A stretch of 49,102 bases of DNA. It comes from Planctomycetota bacterium. GTDB lineage: Bacteria > Planctomycetota > Brocadiia > Brocadiales > Brocadiaceae. A program made the translations under genes and the position numbers. The stretch covers positions 1 to 49,102 of the forward strand of contig JACRII010000139.1 in the NCBI GenBank assembly GCA_016235875.1. Direction: 5' to 3'. The notes below the pieces were generated by a model. That model saw nothing but the letters and a program-made list of their open reading frames with translations. It was not told the DNA's origin and did not search any database. Positions 34,196 through 42,180 of this stretch are shown piece by piece (the stretch's first letter is position 1; every line of letters begins with the position of its first letter).

Positions 34196-34825
34196 ATGAA
34201 CGTCTACGATGTTACTCTTACCATATCAGATAAACTCATCACATGGCCTTCCGATCCGACGGTATCCATTCGAAAATCACGCTTGATTTCTCAAGGCAAT
34301 TCCTGTAATGTATCCGAATTAAAATTCGGCTCGCATTGCGGAACTCATATTGATGCTCCCTATCATTTTGAGGAAAACGGTATCAAAATCGATCAAATCC
34401 CTTTAGATTGTCTCGTAGGAAGTGCAACGGTATTTGATGTAAAAAACAAAGAAAAGATTGATTTAGAGGATATAAAACCATTAAAATTAAAAAACAGGGA
34501 AAGGGTTATTTTTAAGACCATTAACTCTACCTTTTGGAAACTTCCGGAATTTAAAAAAGACTTTGTTTATATTACAAAAGAGGCTGCCCGGCATTTGGTA
34601 GACAGCGGTGTAAAGGTTGTAGGAATAGATTATCTTTCCGTTGAAAAATTTGGAAATAAACCTGCCGACACCCATCACATATTTTTGAGAAATGGCGTCG
34701 TCCTTATCGAAGGACTCGATTTGAGCAATGTAGAAGCAGGAGACTACGAGCTAGTTGCATTGCCGCTAAAAATAAAGGATTGTGACGGAAGTCCGGCGCG
34801 GGTAATTTTGAGAAGTATACCATAA
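34196..34825 (+). CDS. Cyclase-family (KynB-like) metal-dependent hydrolase
   Basis: This 209-residue protein carries HCGTHIDAPYHF at residues 47-58, the metal-binding signature of the cyclase/kynurenine formamidase family. DVTLTISDKLITWPSDP is at the N terminus, and VVGIDYLSVEKFG and ALPLKIKDCDGSPARVIL are later. Family members hydrolyse amides or lactones. The substrate here is unknown, and no tryptophan-degradation gene is nearby. It lies between the sigma pair and the por operon. No strong ribosome site precedes the ATG. Confidence 0.85.
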   Translation: MNVYDVTLTISDKLITWPSDPTVSIRKSRLISQGNSCNVSELKFGSHCGTHIDAPYHFEENGIKIDQIPLDCLVGSATVFDVKNKEKIDLEDIKPLKLKNRERVIFKTINSTFWKLPEFKKDFVYITKEAARHLVDSGVKVVGIDYLSVEKFGNKPADTHHIFLRNGVVLIEGLDLSNVEAGDYELVALPLKIKDCDGSPARVILRSIP

Positions 34826-34899
34826 CGTATCAGGTTGTAACTAAAAATAAGACAAAATAATAAGTTAAAAATAATTACGCAGATAGGAGGTATGTATCA

Positions 34900-35448
34900 T
34901 TGATTGAAATAAGAGTTCATGGACGCGGGGGGCAGGGCTCTGTAACAGCGGCAGAGTTATTGGGATTTGCAGCCCACAGCGACGGGAAATATGCCCAGGC
35001 ATTTCCATCGTTTGGATCAGAAAGAATGGGCGCGCCTGTTCAGGCATTTGTAAGGATCAGTGATAAACCTATCCGTATACGAAGCCAGGTGTACAAACCT
35101 AATTACGTTATTGTACAAGACCCTACTTTATTGGAAGTCATTAATGTATTGGACGGGTTACATGAGGAGGGGTTATTGCTGATTAACTCCAAGAAAAAAG
35201 CTGCAGAGCTGGGTATAAATACGAAGATTAGAGTAAAAACTATCCCTGCTATGGAAATCGCCATGGAAGTGATTGGACGACCCATTATGAACACCACCCT
35301 GCTCGGTGCGTTTGCTGCAGCCACAGGGGAAATCAGCTTAGATGGTATTAGGAAGGCAATTCAGCATAAGTTTCCGGGTTCGGTCGGAGAAAAAAATATC
35401 GCCGCCGTACTAAAGGCGTTTGATTTTATCAAAAAGGAGTCATTATGA
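34900..35448 (+). CDS. porC: Pyruvate:ferredoxin oxidoreductase gamma subunit
   Basis: This 182-residue subunit begins IEIRVHGRGGQGSVTAAELLG and contains AQAFPSFGSERMGAPVQAF and NTTLLGAFAA, the 2-oxoacid:acceptor gamma-subunit pattern. The start is a TTG at 34900 with TAGGAGG 9 bases upstream. No ATG fits as well. It leads porD (ATGA overlap), porA and porB in a tight four-gene operon. In an autotroph with the Wood-Ljungdahl pathway the enzyme would reduce and carboxylate acetyl-CoA to pyruvate. 2-Oxoglutarate or another 2-oxoacid cannot be ruled out from sequence alone. Confidence 0.9.
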   Translation: MIEIRVHGRGGQGSVTAAELLGFAAHSDGKYAQAFPSFGSERMGAPVQAFVRISDKPIRIRSQVYKPNYVIVQDPTLLEVINVLDGLHEEGLLLINSKKKAAELGINTKIRVKTIPAMEIAMEVIGRPIMNTTLLGAFAAATGEISLDGIRKAIQHKFPGSVGEKNIAAVLKAFDFIKKESL

Positions 35449-35705
35449 GATTAGATTTAGGCGCTATTGCGAAGGCCGGTTCTAGCAAGGCAAATCAAAC
35501 AGGGAGCTGGAGGAATTATAAACCAATATTTCATCAGGTAAAATGTATTGGCTGTGGCCTTTGTAAAATCTATTGTCCCGAAGGTTGTGTTACCATGATA
35601 GAAAAAAAGAAATACACGGTTGATTATACGTACTGTAAAGGTTGCGGGATTTGTGCCGAAGAGTGCTCTTCAAGTGACATCGAAATGATAGTGGAGGAGA
35701 AGTAA
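35445..35705 (+). CDS. porD: Pyruvate:ferredoxin oxidoreductase delta subunit (2x[4Fe-4S] ferredoxin)
   Basis: This 86-residue ferredoxin has two CxxCxxCxxxC clusters, at C34/C37/C40/C44 and C64/C67/C70/C74. They carry electrons between the catalytic subunits and ferredoxin. The first motif is followed by proline, as usual. The second is followed by serine. It overlaps porC by 4 bases and porA by 1 base, so the order gamma-delta-alpha-beta is kept as in many archaeal and bacterial enzymes. Confidence 0.92.
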   Translation: MRLDLGAIAKAGSSKANQTGSWRNYKPIFHQVKCIGCGLCKIYCPEGCVTMIEKKKYTVDYTYCKGCGICAEECSSSDIEMIVEEK

Positions 35706-36880
35706 TGAGTACGACATTTATCGAGGGCTCAATCGCAGTAGCCAAAACCGTGGGTGTCTGCAGGCCACACGTGATTTCAGCTTACCCCATCACACCACAG
35801 ACTCATATCGTAGAACATCTTTCAGAGTTAGTGGCTGATGGAGAAGTCAAAGCAGAATATGTCAATGTAGAAAGCGAACACTCCGCAGCATCCGTAGTTC
35901 TCGGATCGAGTGCTACAGGGGCAAGGACATATACGGCCACTACCTCTCAGGGATTTTTGCTCATGATCGAGGTGCTTTTCAATATCGCAGGGATGCGACT
36001 TCCCGTGGTCATGACCTGTGTCAACCGCGCCGTATCAGCCCCGATCAATATCTGGAATGACCAGCAGGATTCTATGACAGCACGTGACAGCGGCTGGATT
36101 CAACTCTATGCCGAGGATAACCAGGAAGCAAGCGATATGCACTTGCAGGCATTCAAGATTGCTGAAAACAAAGACATCATGCTCCCTGTCATGATATGTA
36201 TGGATGGATTTGTTCTCACCCATTCATTTGACCCGGTAGAGCTTATTTCCCAGGAACAGGCAGACAAATTTTTGCCGCCGTTTAAGCCAGAATATTACCT
36301 AACACCAAAAAATCCACTCACCTTCGGCGCTATGGTAGGCCCAGATGGGTACATGGAAACACGCTATTTTATTGAGAAAACAATGCATGCTTCGTTACAG
36401 GTTATTAGCAACGTAGCAACAGATTTCCATAATCAATTCGGCAGATTTCAGGGTGGCCTTATTGACACCTATAAAGTGGAAGATGCCTCACTCGTACTGG
36501 TAGCAATGGGTTCGATTATCGGCACAATAAAAGATATTGTGGATGAACTCAGGGCAAAGGGACAAAAAGTCGGCGTCCTCAAGGTCCGTTCATACCGGCC
36601 TTTCCCAAAAGATGAAATCTACAAGGCCTTAAGTCATGTGAAAGAGATTGCTGTAGTGGAAAAGGCCGTTTCTCTTGGCTATGGCGGTATTTTAGTAAAT
36701 GAAATAAAGAGCGTATTCTACGGCAAACCCAAAACCCCAAAGATTAATGGATTCATTCTGGGGCTGGGCGGCCGGGACATCACCGCAGATACAATACATC
36801 AGGTCATTAAAGAAACAGCAAAGGCTGCATCTGAAGAAAAATTTGTTGGACTCAACGAAGCATTAATTGGAGGTAAGTAA
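35705..36880 (+). CDS. porA: Pyruvate:ferredoxin oxidoreductase alpha subunit
   Basis: This 391-residue subunit has [14 protein letters not shown] and [29 protein letters not shown] in its pyrimidine-binding domain. [27 protein letters not shown] and a C-terminal [13 protein letters not shown] domain follow. It starts with ATG sharing a base with the porD stop. The short gap to porB contains its ribosome site. The combination with porB, which carries the TPP motif, gives a full PFOR. Confidence 0.93.
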   Translation: MSTTFIEGSIAVAKTVGVCRPHVISAYPITPQTHIVEHLSELVADGEVKAEYVNVESEHSAASVVLGSSATGARTYTATTSQGFLLMIEVLFNIAGMRLPVVMTCVNRAVSAPINIWNDQQDSMTARDSGWIQLYAEDNQEASDMHLQAFKIAENKDIMLPVMICMDGFVLTHSFDPVELISQEQADKFLPPFKPEYYLTPKNPLTFGAMVGPDGYMETRYFIEKTMHASLQVISNVATDFHNQFGRFQGGLIDTYKVEDASLVLVAMGSIIGTIKDIVDELRAKGQKVGVLKVRSYRPFPKDEIYKALSHVKEIAVVEKAVSLGYGGILVNEIKSVFYGKPKTPKINGFILGLGGRDITADTIHQVIKETAKAASEEKFVGLNEALIGGK

Positions 36881-36884
36881 ATTC

Positions 36885-37799
36885 ATGTCTACTACAACAC
36901 TGACTGCCCCGAAGGAACAATCATGTACACTTTTAGCACCAGGGCACACTGCCTGCACCGGATGCGGTGAGGCGCTTGCCGCAAAACTCGTGCTGGGGGC
37001 AGCAGGCACCAATATAATCGTAACTGACGCCACGGGATGTCTGGAAGTATTTACTACAAAATTTCCGCAATCCTCATGGGAAGTTCCCTTCATCCACTCT
37101 TTGTTTGAGAATTCAGCTGCCGTGGCCGCAGGTGTAGAAGTAGCCTTAAAGGCGCTGGGCAGACAAAACGAGGCAAAGGTTATTGCACAGGGCGGTGATG
37201 GCGGAACGGCAGATATCGGTTTACAGGCGCTGAGTGGTATGTTAGAAAGAGGACATGATATCCTTTATGTTTGTTATGACAACGAGGCATACATGAATAC
37301 CGGCGTTCAGCGCAGCGGCTTGACGCCCTTTGATTGCATGACTACCACCAGCCCTTGCGGTGAACTTTCATGGGGGAATAAGCACAACAAAAAAGACATG
37401 CCCTCCATTGCCGCCGCTCACGGTATTCCTTATGTTGCAACGGCCTCCGTAGCGTTCCCAAAAGATATCGAGAATAAAGTAAAGAAGGCGCTGTCAATAA
37501 CAGGTCCAAAATACATGCAAATCCACTCCCCATGCCCGCTTGGGTGGAGATCAAAGCCACAGCTTACCATTCAAGTCGCTAAATTAGCGGTACAGACAGG
37601 ACTCTATCCCATTTTCGAAATAGAGAACGGCAAGGTCACGAAAGTGAGAAAAGTAACCACACCTAAAACACCCGTGGAAGAATACCTCAAGATTCAGGGA
37701 CGTTTCGCCCATCTCTTCAAGTCACCAAAAGGAAAGGAAGAGATACAAAAGATACAGGAGATAGCAGACAGGAATATTGAGAAATACGGGCTGGCATAG
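36885..37799 (+). CDS. porB: Pyruvate:ferredoxin oxidoreductase beta subunit
   Basis: This 304-residue TPP-binding subunit has the TPP/Mg motif [15 protein letters not shown] ending with N in DNEAYMNTG, and a CxxC pair ([14 protein letters not shown]) that binds one [4Fe-4S] cluster. I start at ATG 36885, where GGAGG lies 11 bases upstream, rather than at the TTG at 36867, which would place the ribosome site inside the gene. It ends the por operon. The repeat block that begins at 37813 follows directly. Confidence 0.93.
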   Translation: MSTTTLTAPKEQSCTLLAPGHTACTGCGEALAAKLVLGAAGTNIIVTDATGCLEVFTTKFPQSSWEVPFIHSLFENSAAVAAGVEVALKALGRQNEAKVIAQGGDGGTADIGLQALSGMLERGHDILYVCYDNEAYMNTGVQRSGLTPFDCMTTTSPCGELSWGNKHNKKDMPSIAAAHGIPYVATASVAFPKDIENKVKKALSITGPKYMQIHSPCPLGWRSKPQLTIQVAKLAVQTGLYPIFEIENGKVTKVRKVTTPKTPVEEYLKIQGRFAHLFKSPKGKEEIQKIQEIADRNIEKYGLA

Positions 37800-37812
37800 G
37801 AACTGATATTTT

Positions 37813-37854
37813 TAGCTCACCGCAAATGCCTGCCCTCATGGAAATGGGGGACGC
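37813..37854. repeat. Left arm of a 38-bp exact inverted repeat
   Basis: Positions 37817-37854 are the exact reverse complement of 39393-39430. The match extends by a few more bases (TAGNTCACC). Next to it the sequence continues AAAACTAATGCCTGTT, as in the left ends of the copies at 38667 and 39230, so this is a truncated member of the same element. It flanks the broken DUF433/DUF5615 module. Confidence 0.88.
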
Positions 37855-38055
37855 AAATATATAAAAAACTAATGCCTGTTCTCAGCTTGGCAGGGAAAGC
37901 GACAATGGCTGTCTGAGCCATATTTTTATTAATAATTCCCTTTAAATCTTTCTTTGCCTTTTTTATGTCGTTATGGTAAAGTATTTATCCAAACGTGGCA
38001 AGTCACTGATTCAACAAGAATTCTCTACACACCAATAAACAGGATAGAGCAAACC

Positions 38056-38286
38056 ATGAAACAATTAACCCGCATTACCCTCGATCCAGAAGTCATGGGT
38101 GGAAAACCATGTATTCGCGGTTTACGAGTCACGGTGGGGACTGTTGTAGGGCTATTAGCATCTGGTCATTCCATAACAGACATCCTGAATGCATATCCAT
38201 ATTTAGAAGAAGAAGACATACACCAGGCGCTGGCTTATGCGGCATGGCGAGTTGAAGAACTAGAACTACCATTAAACAGATCATGA
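38056..38286 (+). CDS. DUF433 antitoxin
   Basis: This 76-residue protein has TRITLDPEVMGGKPCIRGLRVTVGTVVGLLASG and ILNAYPYLEEEDIHQALAYAA, the DUF433/VapB-like helix-turn-helix pattern. I start at ATG 38056. The frame also runs back to about 37954 without family resemblance. The stop overlaps the DUF5615 toxin start as ATGA. The toxin reading frame is broken, so this antitoxin may now stand alone and serve only as a repressor or immunity remnant. Confidence 0.85.
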   Translation: MKQLTRITLDPEVMGGKPCIRGLRVTVGTVVGLLASGHSITDILNAYPYLEEEDIHQALAYAAWRVEELELPLNRS

Positions 38287-38657
38287 GCCTAAAGTTACTC
38301 ATTGATATGAATTTATCGCCTCAATGGGTATCAGTATTTGAACGTAGTGGATGGGAAGCCAAACATTGGTCAAAAGTTGGCGATCCGCATACAACAGACA
38401 GAGCTATTATGGATTAGGCAAAGAAAAATCACTATGTTGTATTCACTCATGACCTGGATTTTGGAACAATATTGGCCGTCACTCATGCCGGAGGACCGAG
38501 TGTTATCCAGATTCGCACTCAGGACGTATTGCCCAAACACTTAGAAAGTTTAGTCATTGCGGCATTGCAACAATACGAGACTATGCTTGAGGCAGGCGCG
38601 TTGATAGTTATAGATGAGAGTATATCTAGAGCGCGTATTTTACCCCTGAACCGCTAA
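38283..38657 (+). pseudogene. DUF5615 PIN-like toxin with an in-frame stop
   Basis: The gene begins SLKLLIDMNLSPQWVSVFE and, after an in-frame TAG at 38415-38417, continues in the same frame with AKKNHYVVFTHDLDFGTILA and HLESLVIAAL to a stop at 38655-38657. The fused parts give the complete DUF5615 fold with its acidic motif. The position of the stop fits a tryptophan codon changed to TAG, or a family position that is often Y/W. One base change explains the break. The toxin is probably dead unless read through. Confidence 0.8.
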
Positions 38658-38666
38658 CACTTCTTT

Positions 38667-38915
38667 CGTTGCAAAGACGCAAAGAACGCAAAGTTTTTAA
38701 AAATCAAAGCCTGTTATTAAATTAATCCCCCTTAGAAAAGGGGGTGTTGAGGGGGTTGTCTGCATTACCCTTCATTTTAAAGTCCTTGAGTTGTTAGGAA
38801 AGGATAAGAAATACTGGCTATCAATCCTCGTCCCCTTGTCTTTGTTTTTTTTCATTCCATGTTTTATTGCTTTAGGTCTTTCTCCGCGCCCTTTGCGTCT
38901 TTGCGGTGAACTATT
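38667..38915. repeat. MITE-like element, copy A (about 250 bp)
   Basis: The ends are GCAAAGACGCAAAG and CTTTGCGTCTTTGC, which are inverted. Inside, AGGATAAGAAATACTGG, CCTTGTCTTTGTTTTTTT and TTTTATTGCTTTAGGTCTTT match copy B at 39230-39436. Copy A also holds an extra block of about 65 bases with a CCCCCTTAG/AAGGGGG palindrome, as though a second repeat had inserted in it. It follows the broken toxin. Confidence 0.8.
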
Positions 38916-38928
38916 TTTATACTAAACC

Positions 38929-39141
38929 ATGACAAAGAAAGAGTTTGCTGAAAGAAATATCGGTATGACATTTGATTTTATACGACAAATACTCGAAAAT
39001 CCCGATATTTTAGAGACAATACCAGAGGGCGCTGAACTCGATTTCATTGATAAAGACATGCCCTTTAAACCTAATGAAATACTCAAAAAGAAAAAGGTTG
39101 CGAGATATAAAGTGGCACATATATTTGTACCTATTAAATGA
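38929..39141 (+). CDS. Small protein of the DUF5647-like type (70 aa)
   Basis: This 70-residue protein reads ERNIGMTFDFIRQILENPDI, then IPEGAELDFIDKDMPF, then VARYKVAHIFVPI. The pattern of helix, NPD/HPE, IP and A recurs in the product at 14180, so both may belong to one family. It starts a few bases after copy A of the repeat. There is no clear ribosome site. No partner gene is directly beside it. An accessory antitoxin or toxin is possible but unproven. Confidence 0.5.
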   Translation: MTKKEFAERNIGMTFDFIRQILENPDILETIPEGAELDFIDKDMPFKPNEILKKKKVARYKVAHIFVPIK

Positions 39142-39229
39142 TGATATCTATGAATGCCAGGTTTGTAATGGGTTTCGCTCTTGTTCTATCCAACCTCTAC
39201 CGCTAAATTAGCCGCACAAACAGGGTTTT

Positions 39230-39436
39230 AACTCACCGCAAAGACGCAAAGAACGCAGAGTTTTAAAAACCAATGCCTGTTATCAAGATAATTAGGCAAG
39301 GATGAGAAATACTGGTTATCGATCCTTGTCTCCTTGTCTTTGTTTTTTTCCATTCCATCTTTTATTGCTTTAAGTCTTTGTCTACGCCCTCTGCGTCCCC
39401 CATTTCCATGAGGGCAGGCATTTGCGGTGAACTATT
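39230..39436. repeat. MITE-like element, copy B (about 205 bp)
   Basis: It begins ACTCACCGCAAAGACGCAAAG and ends TTTGCGGTGAACTATT. It matches copy A internally. Its right arm is split by about 23 bases (the CCATTTCCATGAGGGCAGG block). The same block splits the left arm at 37817, which makes the exact 38-bp inverted pair. Confidence 0.82.
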
Positions 39437-39471
39437 CCTTTTATCCCCCATCTTTGCCGAAAAGAAAATCC

Positions 39472-39499
39472 TTGACAACAAAAATAATATTAGTTACAA
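39472..39499 (+). promoter_or_regulatory. Possible sigma-70 promoter upstream of hicB
   Basis: TTGACA at 39472-39477 and TACAAG at 39494-39499 are 16 bases apart. It is about 170 bases before hicB, so a long leader would be needed. Confidence 0.25.
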
Positions 39500-39667
39500 G
39501 GTAATCAACTTTAGCCCACCATTCTTTAAAAGCGGAATTAGACGAATATGCGCGTCTATCCCGCCAATTTTGGTATAAAAAGCGAACCGATTTTGCTTAG
39601 TAATGTGTTATCCGAAAGCCGCCCTCAATGAGAAATATGATGTTATTAGGAAAAGTAGGACGATTCT

Positions 39668-39886
39668 ATGAGACAATACAAAATTATCGTTGAGAAACAT
39701 TCGGATGGTTATGTTGCTTATCCTTTAGGTTTAAAGGGCGTTGTAGTTGGTCAAGGCGACACATACGAAGAAGCCCTTTCAGATGTAAAATCTGCAATTC
39801 GTTTTCATATTGAATCTTTCGGAGAAGATGTTTTTGAAATTGATCCACCAATTCTTGAAGCTTTTGTTGCAGAGGCAGGGGTGTAA
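39668..39886 (+). CDS. hicB: HicB-family antitoxin
   Basis: This 72-residue protein reads MRQYKIIVEKHSDGYVAYPL, then GVVVGQGDTYEEALSDVKSA and ILEAFVAEAGV, the single-domain HicB type. AGGA lies 8-9 bases before the ATG. It is followed after 5 bases by the front of hicA. The partner toxin is truncated, so this copy is probably an orphan antitoxin. The different HicB at 6074 shows that the two modules are not recent duplicates. Confidence 0.85.
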   Translation: MRQYKIIVEKHSDGYVAYPLGLKGVVVGQGDTYEEALSDVKSAIRFHIESFGEDVFEIDPPILEAFVAEAGV

Positions 39887-39891
39887 GAGGA

Positions 39892-40044
39892 ATGCCAAAA
39901 TTCCCGGTTGATGCATCAAAACAGAGGGCAGTTAAATCGCTGGAGATTTTAGGATTCAAAATGATTCGTGAAAGAGAGCATATTTCTATGGAACGGATAA
40001 ACACAGACGGAACTCGGGATTGTCAAGACCATGACACAAACTGA
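39892..40044 (+). pseudogene. hicA: Truncated hicA (3' part missing)
   Basis: The frame starts MPKFPVDASKQRAVKSLEI and keeps the usual pattern through REREHISMERINTDGT (to about 40014), then changes to RDCQDHDTN and stops at 40042-40044. The normal continuation (a TPLTxPNH-like strand and a C-terminal helix) is missing. The retron effector ATG is at 40031, so the retron joins hicA at about 40015. The toxin is unlikely to fold. Half of the RNA-binding fold, including the GNHxxM-like histidine region, survives. Confidence 0.82.
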
Positions 40045-40933
40045 CGACATATCAAAAGCTGAATGTAAAAAATTGTCAATTAAAATTCGTGATGACATTT
40101 TTAAACCTGTTAACACTTACAAAACGACAATATTTTTGTGCGGTGCTGACCTAACGCAAAAGGACAAAATACGTTACAAAATTGATAAAGTACTAAGAAA
40201 CTGGTGGTATTCAATTCAATATGACATAATTTATCCAGAAGACATTTTTGAAGAATTGCTGTATAGTTCTCAAACCAAAGATTTGCTTTCACTTGAAAAT
40301 CTCTTAGCTGAAAGTACTGATGCAGTTGTATTAATTCCCGAAAGCCCAGGTTCATTTACTGAGTTAGGGGCATTTGCAAACGATGAGAAAGTTAGGAATA
40401 AGCTCATTTGTATTATTGACGAGAAGTATAAGAAAAACAAAAGTTTTATAAATCAGGGACCCCTTAAATTGGTTAAGAAAGCGAACAAGCATGCTTTGAT
40501 ATTTATTAACCCAAACGAAATTGACAAAGAAGTTGATAAACTAAACACATCTCTCAAAAAGATGAAAAAAAGCAGCAGTAAACGAAAAGATAAAATTACT
40601 CTGTTACAGATTCACAATTTTTTATTGCCTAGCATATTTTTATTAGAACCAGTATCCAAAAGGACTTTAATAAATCTTGTGGGAAATGCAACAGAGGAGG
40701 ATGAAGTAAACTCATTTCAAACAACAACAGCTGCATTGACAATTTTAACCAATAAACGACAAGTTGAATTAACTCCTAATGGATACAAATTAACTCAATT
40801 AGGTGTTAAAGACTTTTTGAGTTTTCGTAAGACCAGCAGCCGAATGAAAACTCAAAGAGAAACAGTTGCTATTGACGAATTAAGATTAGAAATATTAAAT
40901 TTGAAAAACAGGAAAAAGAAATTGAAGGTTTAG
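40031..40933 (+). CDS. Retron effector: nucleoside 2-deoxyribosyltransferase-like with C-terminal DNA-binding-like domain
   Basis: This 300-residue protein has an NDT-like Rossmann domain at about residues 30-175 (TTIFLCGADL, YDIIYPEDIFEELL, DAVVLIPESPGSFTELGAFAND with the likely catalytic Glu111, and LICIIDEKYKK). The C-terminal part, about 200-300, is winged-helix-like (KRTLINLVGNATEED, QVELTPNGYKLTQLG). This is the effector type of type II-A retrons (Eco1/Ec86, Sen2/St85), an N-glycosidase or NAD-cleaving enzyme held inactive by the RT-msDNA complex. It lies just before the msr-msd RNA and the RT gene. The ATG lies inside the tail of the broken hicA. Confidence 0.85.
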   Translation: MTQTDDISKAECKKLSIKIRDDIFKPVNTYKTTIFLCGADLTQKDKIRYKIDKVLRNWWYSIQYDIIYPEDIFEELLYSSQTKDLLSLENLLAESTDAVVLIPESPGSFTELGAFANDEKVRNKLICIIDEKYKKNKSFINQGPLKLVKKANKHALIFINPNEIDKEVDKLNTSLKKMKKSSSKRKDKITLLQIHNFLLPSIFLLEPVSKRTLINLVGNATEEDEVNSFQTTTAALTILTNKRQVELTPNGYKLTQLGVKDFLSFRKTSSRMKTQRETVAIDELRLEILNLKNRKKKLKV

Positions 40934-41081
40934 GGTAAGTTCTTTTTAGACACTTCGGTAGTGGATGTTGTTTCGGCATCCGAGTTTTAAACAAAACTTT
41001 ATCATCGCAAATTTATATGTTTCTTTGTTTCCTCAGAAACATATAAATTCACTCAAATGTTTTGAAGTAAAAAGAACTACC
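40934..41081 (+). ncRNA. Retron msr-msd RNA (Eco1-like)
   Basis: The outer a1 arm at 40934-40948 (GGTAAGTTCTTTTTA) pairs with the a2 arm at 41068-41081 (TAAAAAGAACTACC): 11 bp, one bulged A, then 3 bp. After a1 come a small hairpin (CACT/AGTG), then GGATGTTGTTTCGGCATCC at 40963-40981, which equals the Eco1 msr hairpin as I recall it, and an AGTTTT/AAAACT hairpin at 40983-40998. The msd part has a perfect 15-bp stem, 41010-41024 with 41035-41049, and a 10-base loop. The priming G is probably G40949, in the TTAGAC after a1. It lies between effector and RT, as expected. Confidence 0.9.
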
Positions 41082-41100
41082 CAACCTTCTCTAATAATTT

Positions 41101-42060
41101 ATGAGCAAGACAGATAACATAAAACTGCATATGCTTGGATTACCAGTAATCCAAATGGTTGACAATTTTTCTCAAGTCACACACATTTCAAAATATACAA
41201 TCTATCAGCTATCTAAACACTCTGACAAATACTATAAGACTTATACAATACCTAAAAAATCTGGTAAACTCAGGGAAATTAGCCAACCGAGTAAAAAATT
41301 GAAAGGACTTCAATCTTGGATACTTGCAAATATTTTAAACAAGTTAAAAGTGTCAAATTCTTGTAAAGGTTTTGAAAAGGGAAGTTCAATTGCTGACAAT
41401 GCTGAACCCCATAAAGATGCAAATACTATTTTGACGCTTGACCTAGAAGATTTTTTCCCAACAGTAAAACGTAATCAAGTTTATAGCATTTTTAAGACTA
41501 TTGGCTATAATAAAGCAATCTCAACCATACTAACAAACATTTGCACATTTCAAGGAATTTTGCCACAAGGCAGTCCCTGTTCTCCGAAACTTGCAAATCT
41601 ATCAGCTTCAAAACTCGATGCCCGTATTCAAGGCTACGTTGGCAAAAGAGGAATTAATTACACACGATATGCCGATGACTTATCATTTTCAGGACTTAGT
41701 CCAGCAAAAGTTGTGAAGATTATTCCAATGATAAAATCAATTATAGAAAATGAAAACTTTGTCGTTAATCCAGAAAAGACAAGAATTGCAGGTGCAGCAA
41801 GAGCAAAAAAAGTTACGGGACTTATTATTTCTAATAACACTTTCGGAATTGGGAAACAGAAATACAAAGATTTGAGAGCCAAAATTCATCATTTAACTTT
41901 ACCAAGCGAACAGACTAACACAAAACTTTTAAATGAAGTCATCGGTTGGCTTTCGTATTTAAATAGCGTTGACAAGAAAAGACTAAGCAAGGCAAACAAA
42001 TACATTACTAAACTAACAGACAAACATCCAACGACATTAGTAGCCAAACTGAAACGATGA
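41101..42060 (+). CDS. Retron reverse transcriptase (Eco1/Ec86 type)
   Basis: This 319-residue RT shows the motifs NAEPH at 100-104 (retron NAxxH), DLEDFFP at 114-120, PQGSPCSPKLANL at 155-167, YADD at 190-193 and VTG at 238-240. The last is the region-Y motif that binds the msr. Further stretches such as GLPVIQM, QPSKKLKGLQSW, GIGKQKYKDLRAKIHH and the overall length are strikingly like the Eco1 RT (320 residues as I recall). It should prime on the msr G and copy the msd to msDNA. There is no fused domain. The ATG follows the RNA by about 20 bases. Confidence 0.95.
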   Translation: MSKTDNIKLHMLGLPVIQMVDNFSQVTHISKYTIYQLSKHSDKYYKTYTIPKKSGKLREISQPSKKLKGLQSWILANILNKLKVSNSCKGFEKGSSIADNAEPHKDANTILTLDLEDFFPTVKRNQVYSIFKTIGYNKAISTILTNICTFQGILPQGSPCSPKLANLSASKLDARIQGYVGKRGINYTRYADDLSFSGLSPAKVVKIIPMIKSIIENENFVVNPEKTRIAGAARAKKVTGLIISNNTFGIGKQKYKDLRAKIHHLTLPSEQTNTKLLNEVIGWLSYLNSVDKKRLSKANKYITKLTDKHPTTLVAKLKR

Positions 42061-42180
42061 AAATAGAACTACAGCCCTGACTGTTACCTGCAACCCTAGA
42101 AAGAAGAAATGACGGATCTGGCCCTTGTTTTGTTGAGTGTGCTACGCACCATACAACCTGCACTGTGCTATCCCCAAATT

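Larger units (their letters stand above)
39142..39667. other. 526-bp gene-free stretch with repeat copy B
   Basis: Most of it is MITE-like copy B (39230-39436). A 25-base run at 39201-39225 resembles porB (four mismatches) but is too short to call. The rest carries a candidate promoter at 39472-39499 and nothing else I can recognise. Confidence 0.45.

Noticed and set aside
39201-39225. porB-like fragment (match to 37577-37601)
   Set aside because: Only 25 bases with four mismatches. Suggestive of a duplicated remnant, but too short to claim.
42132-42157. Hairpin GTTG...CAAC between convergent RT and thioredoxin-like genes as a terminator
   Set aside because: Weak pairing and no T-tract on either strand.
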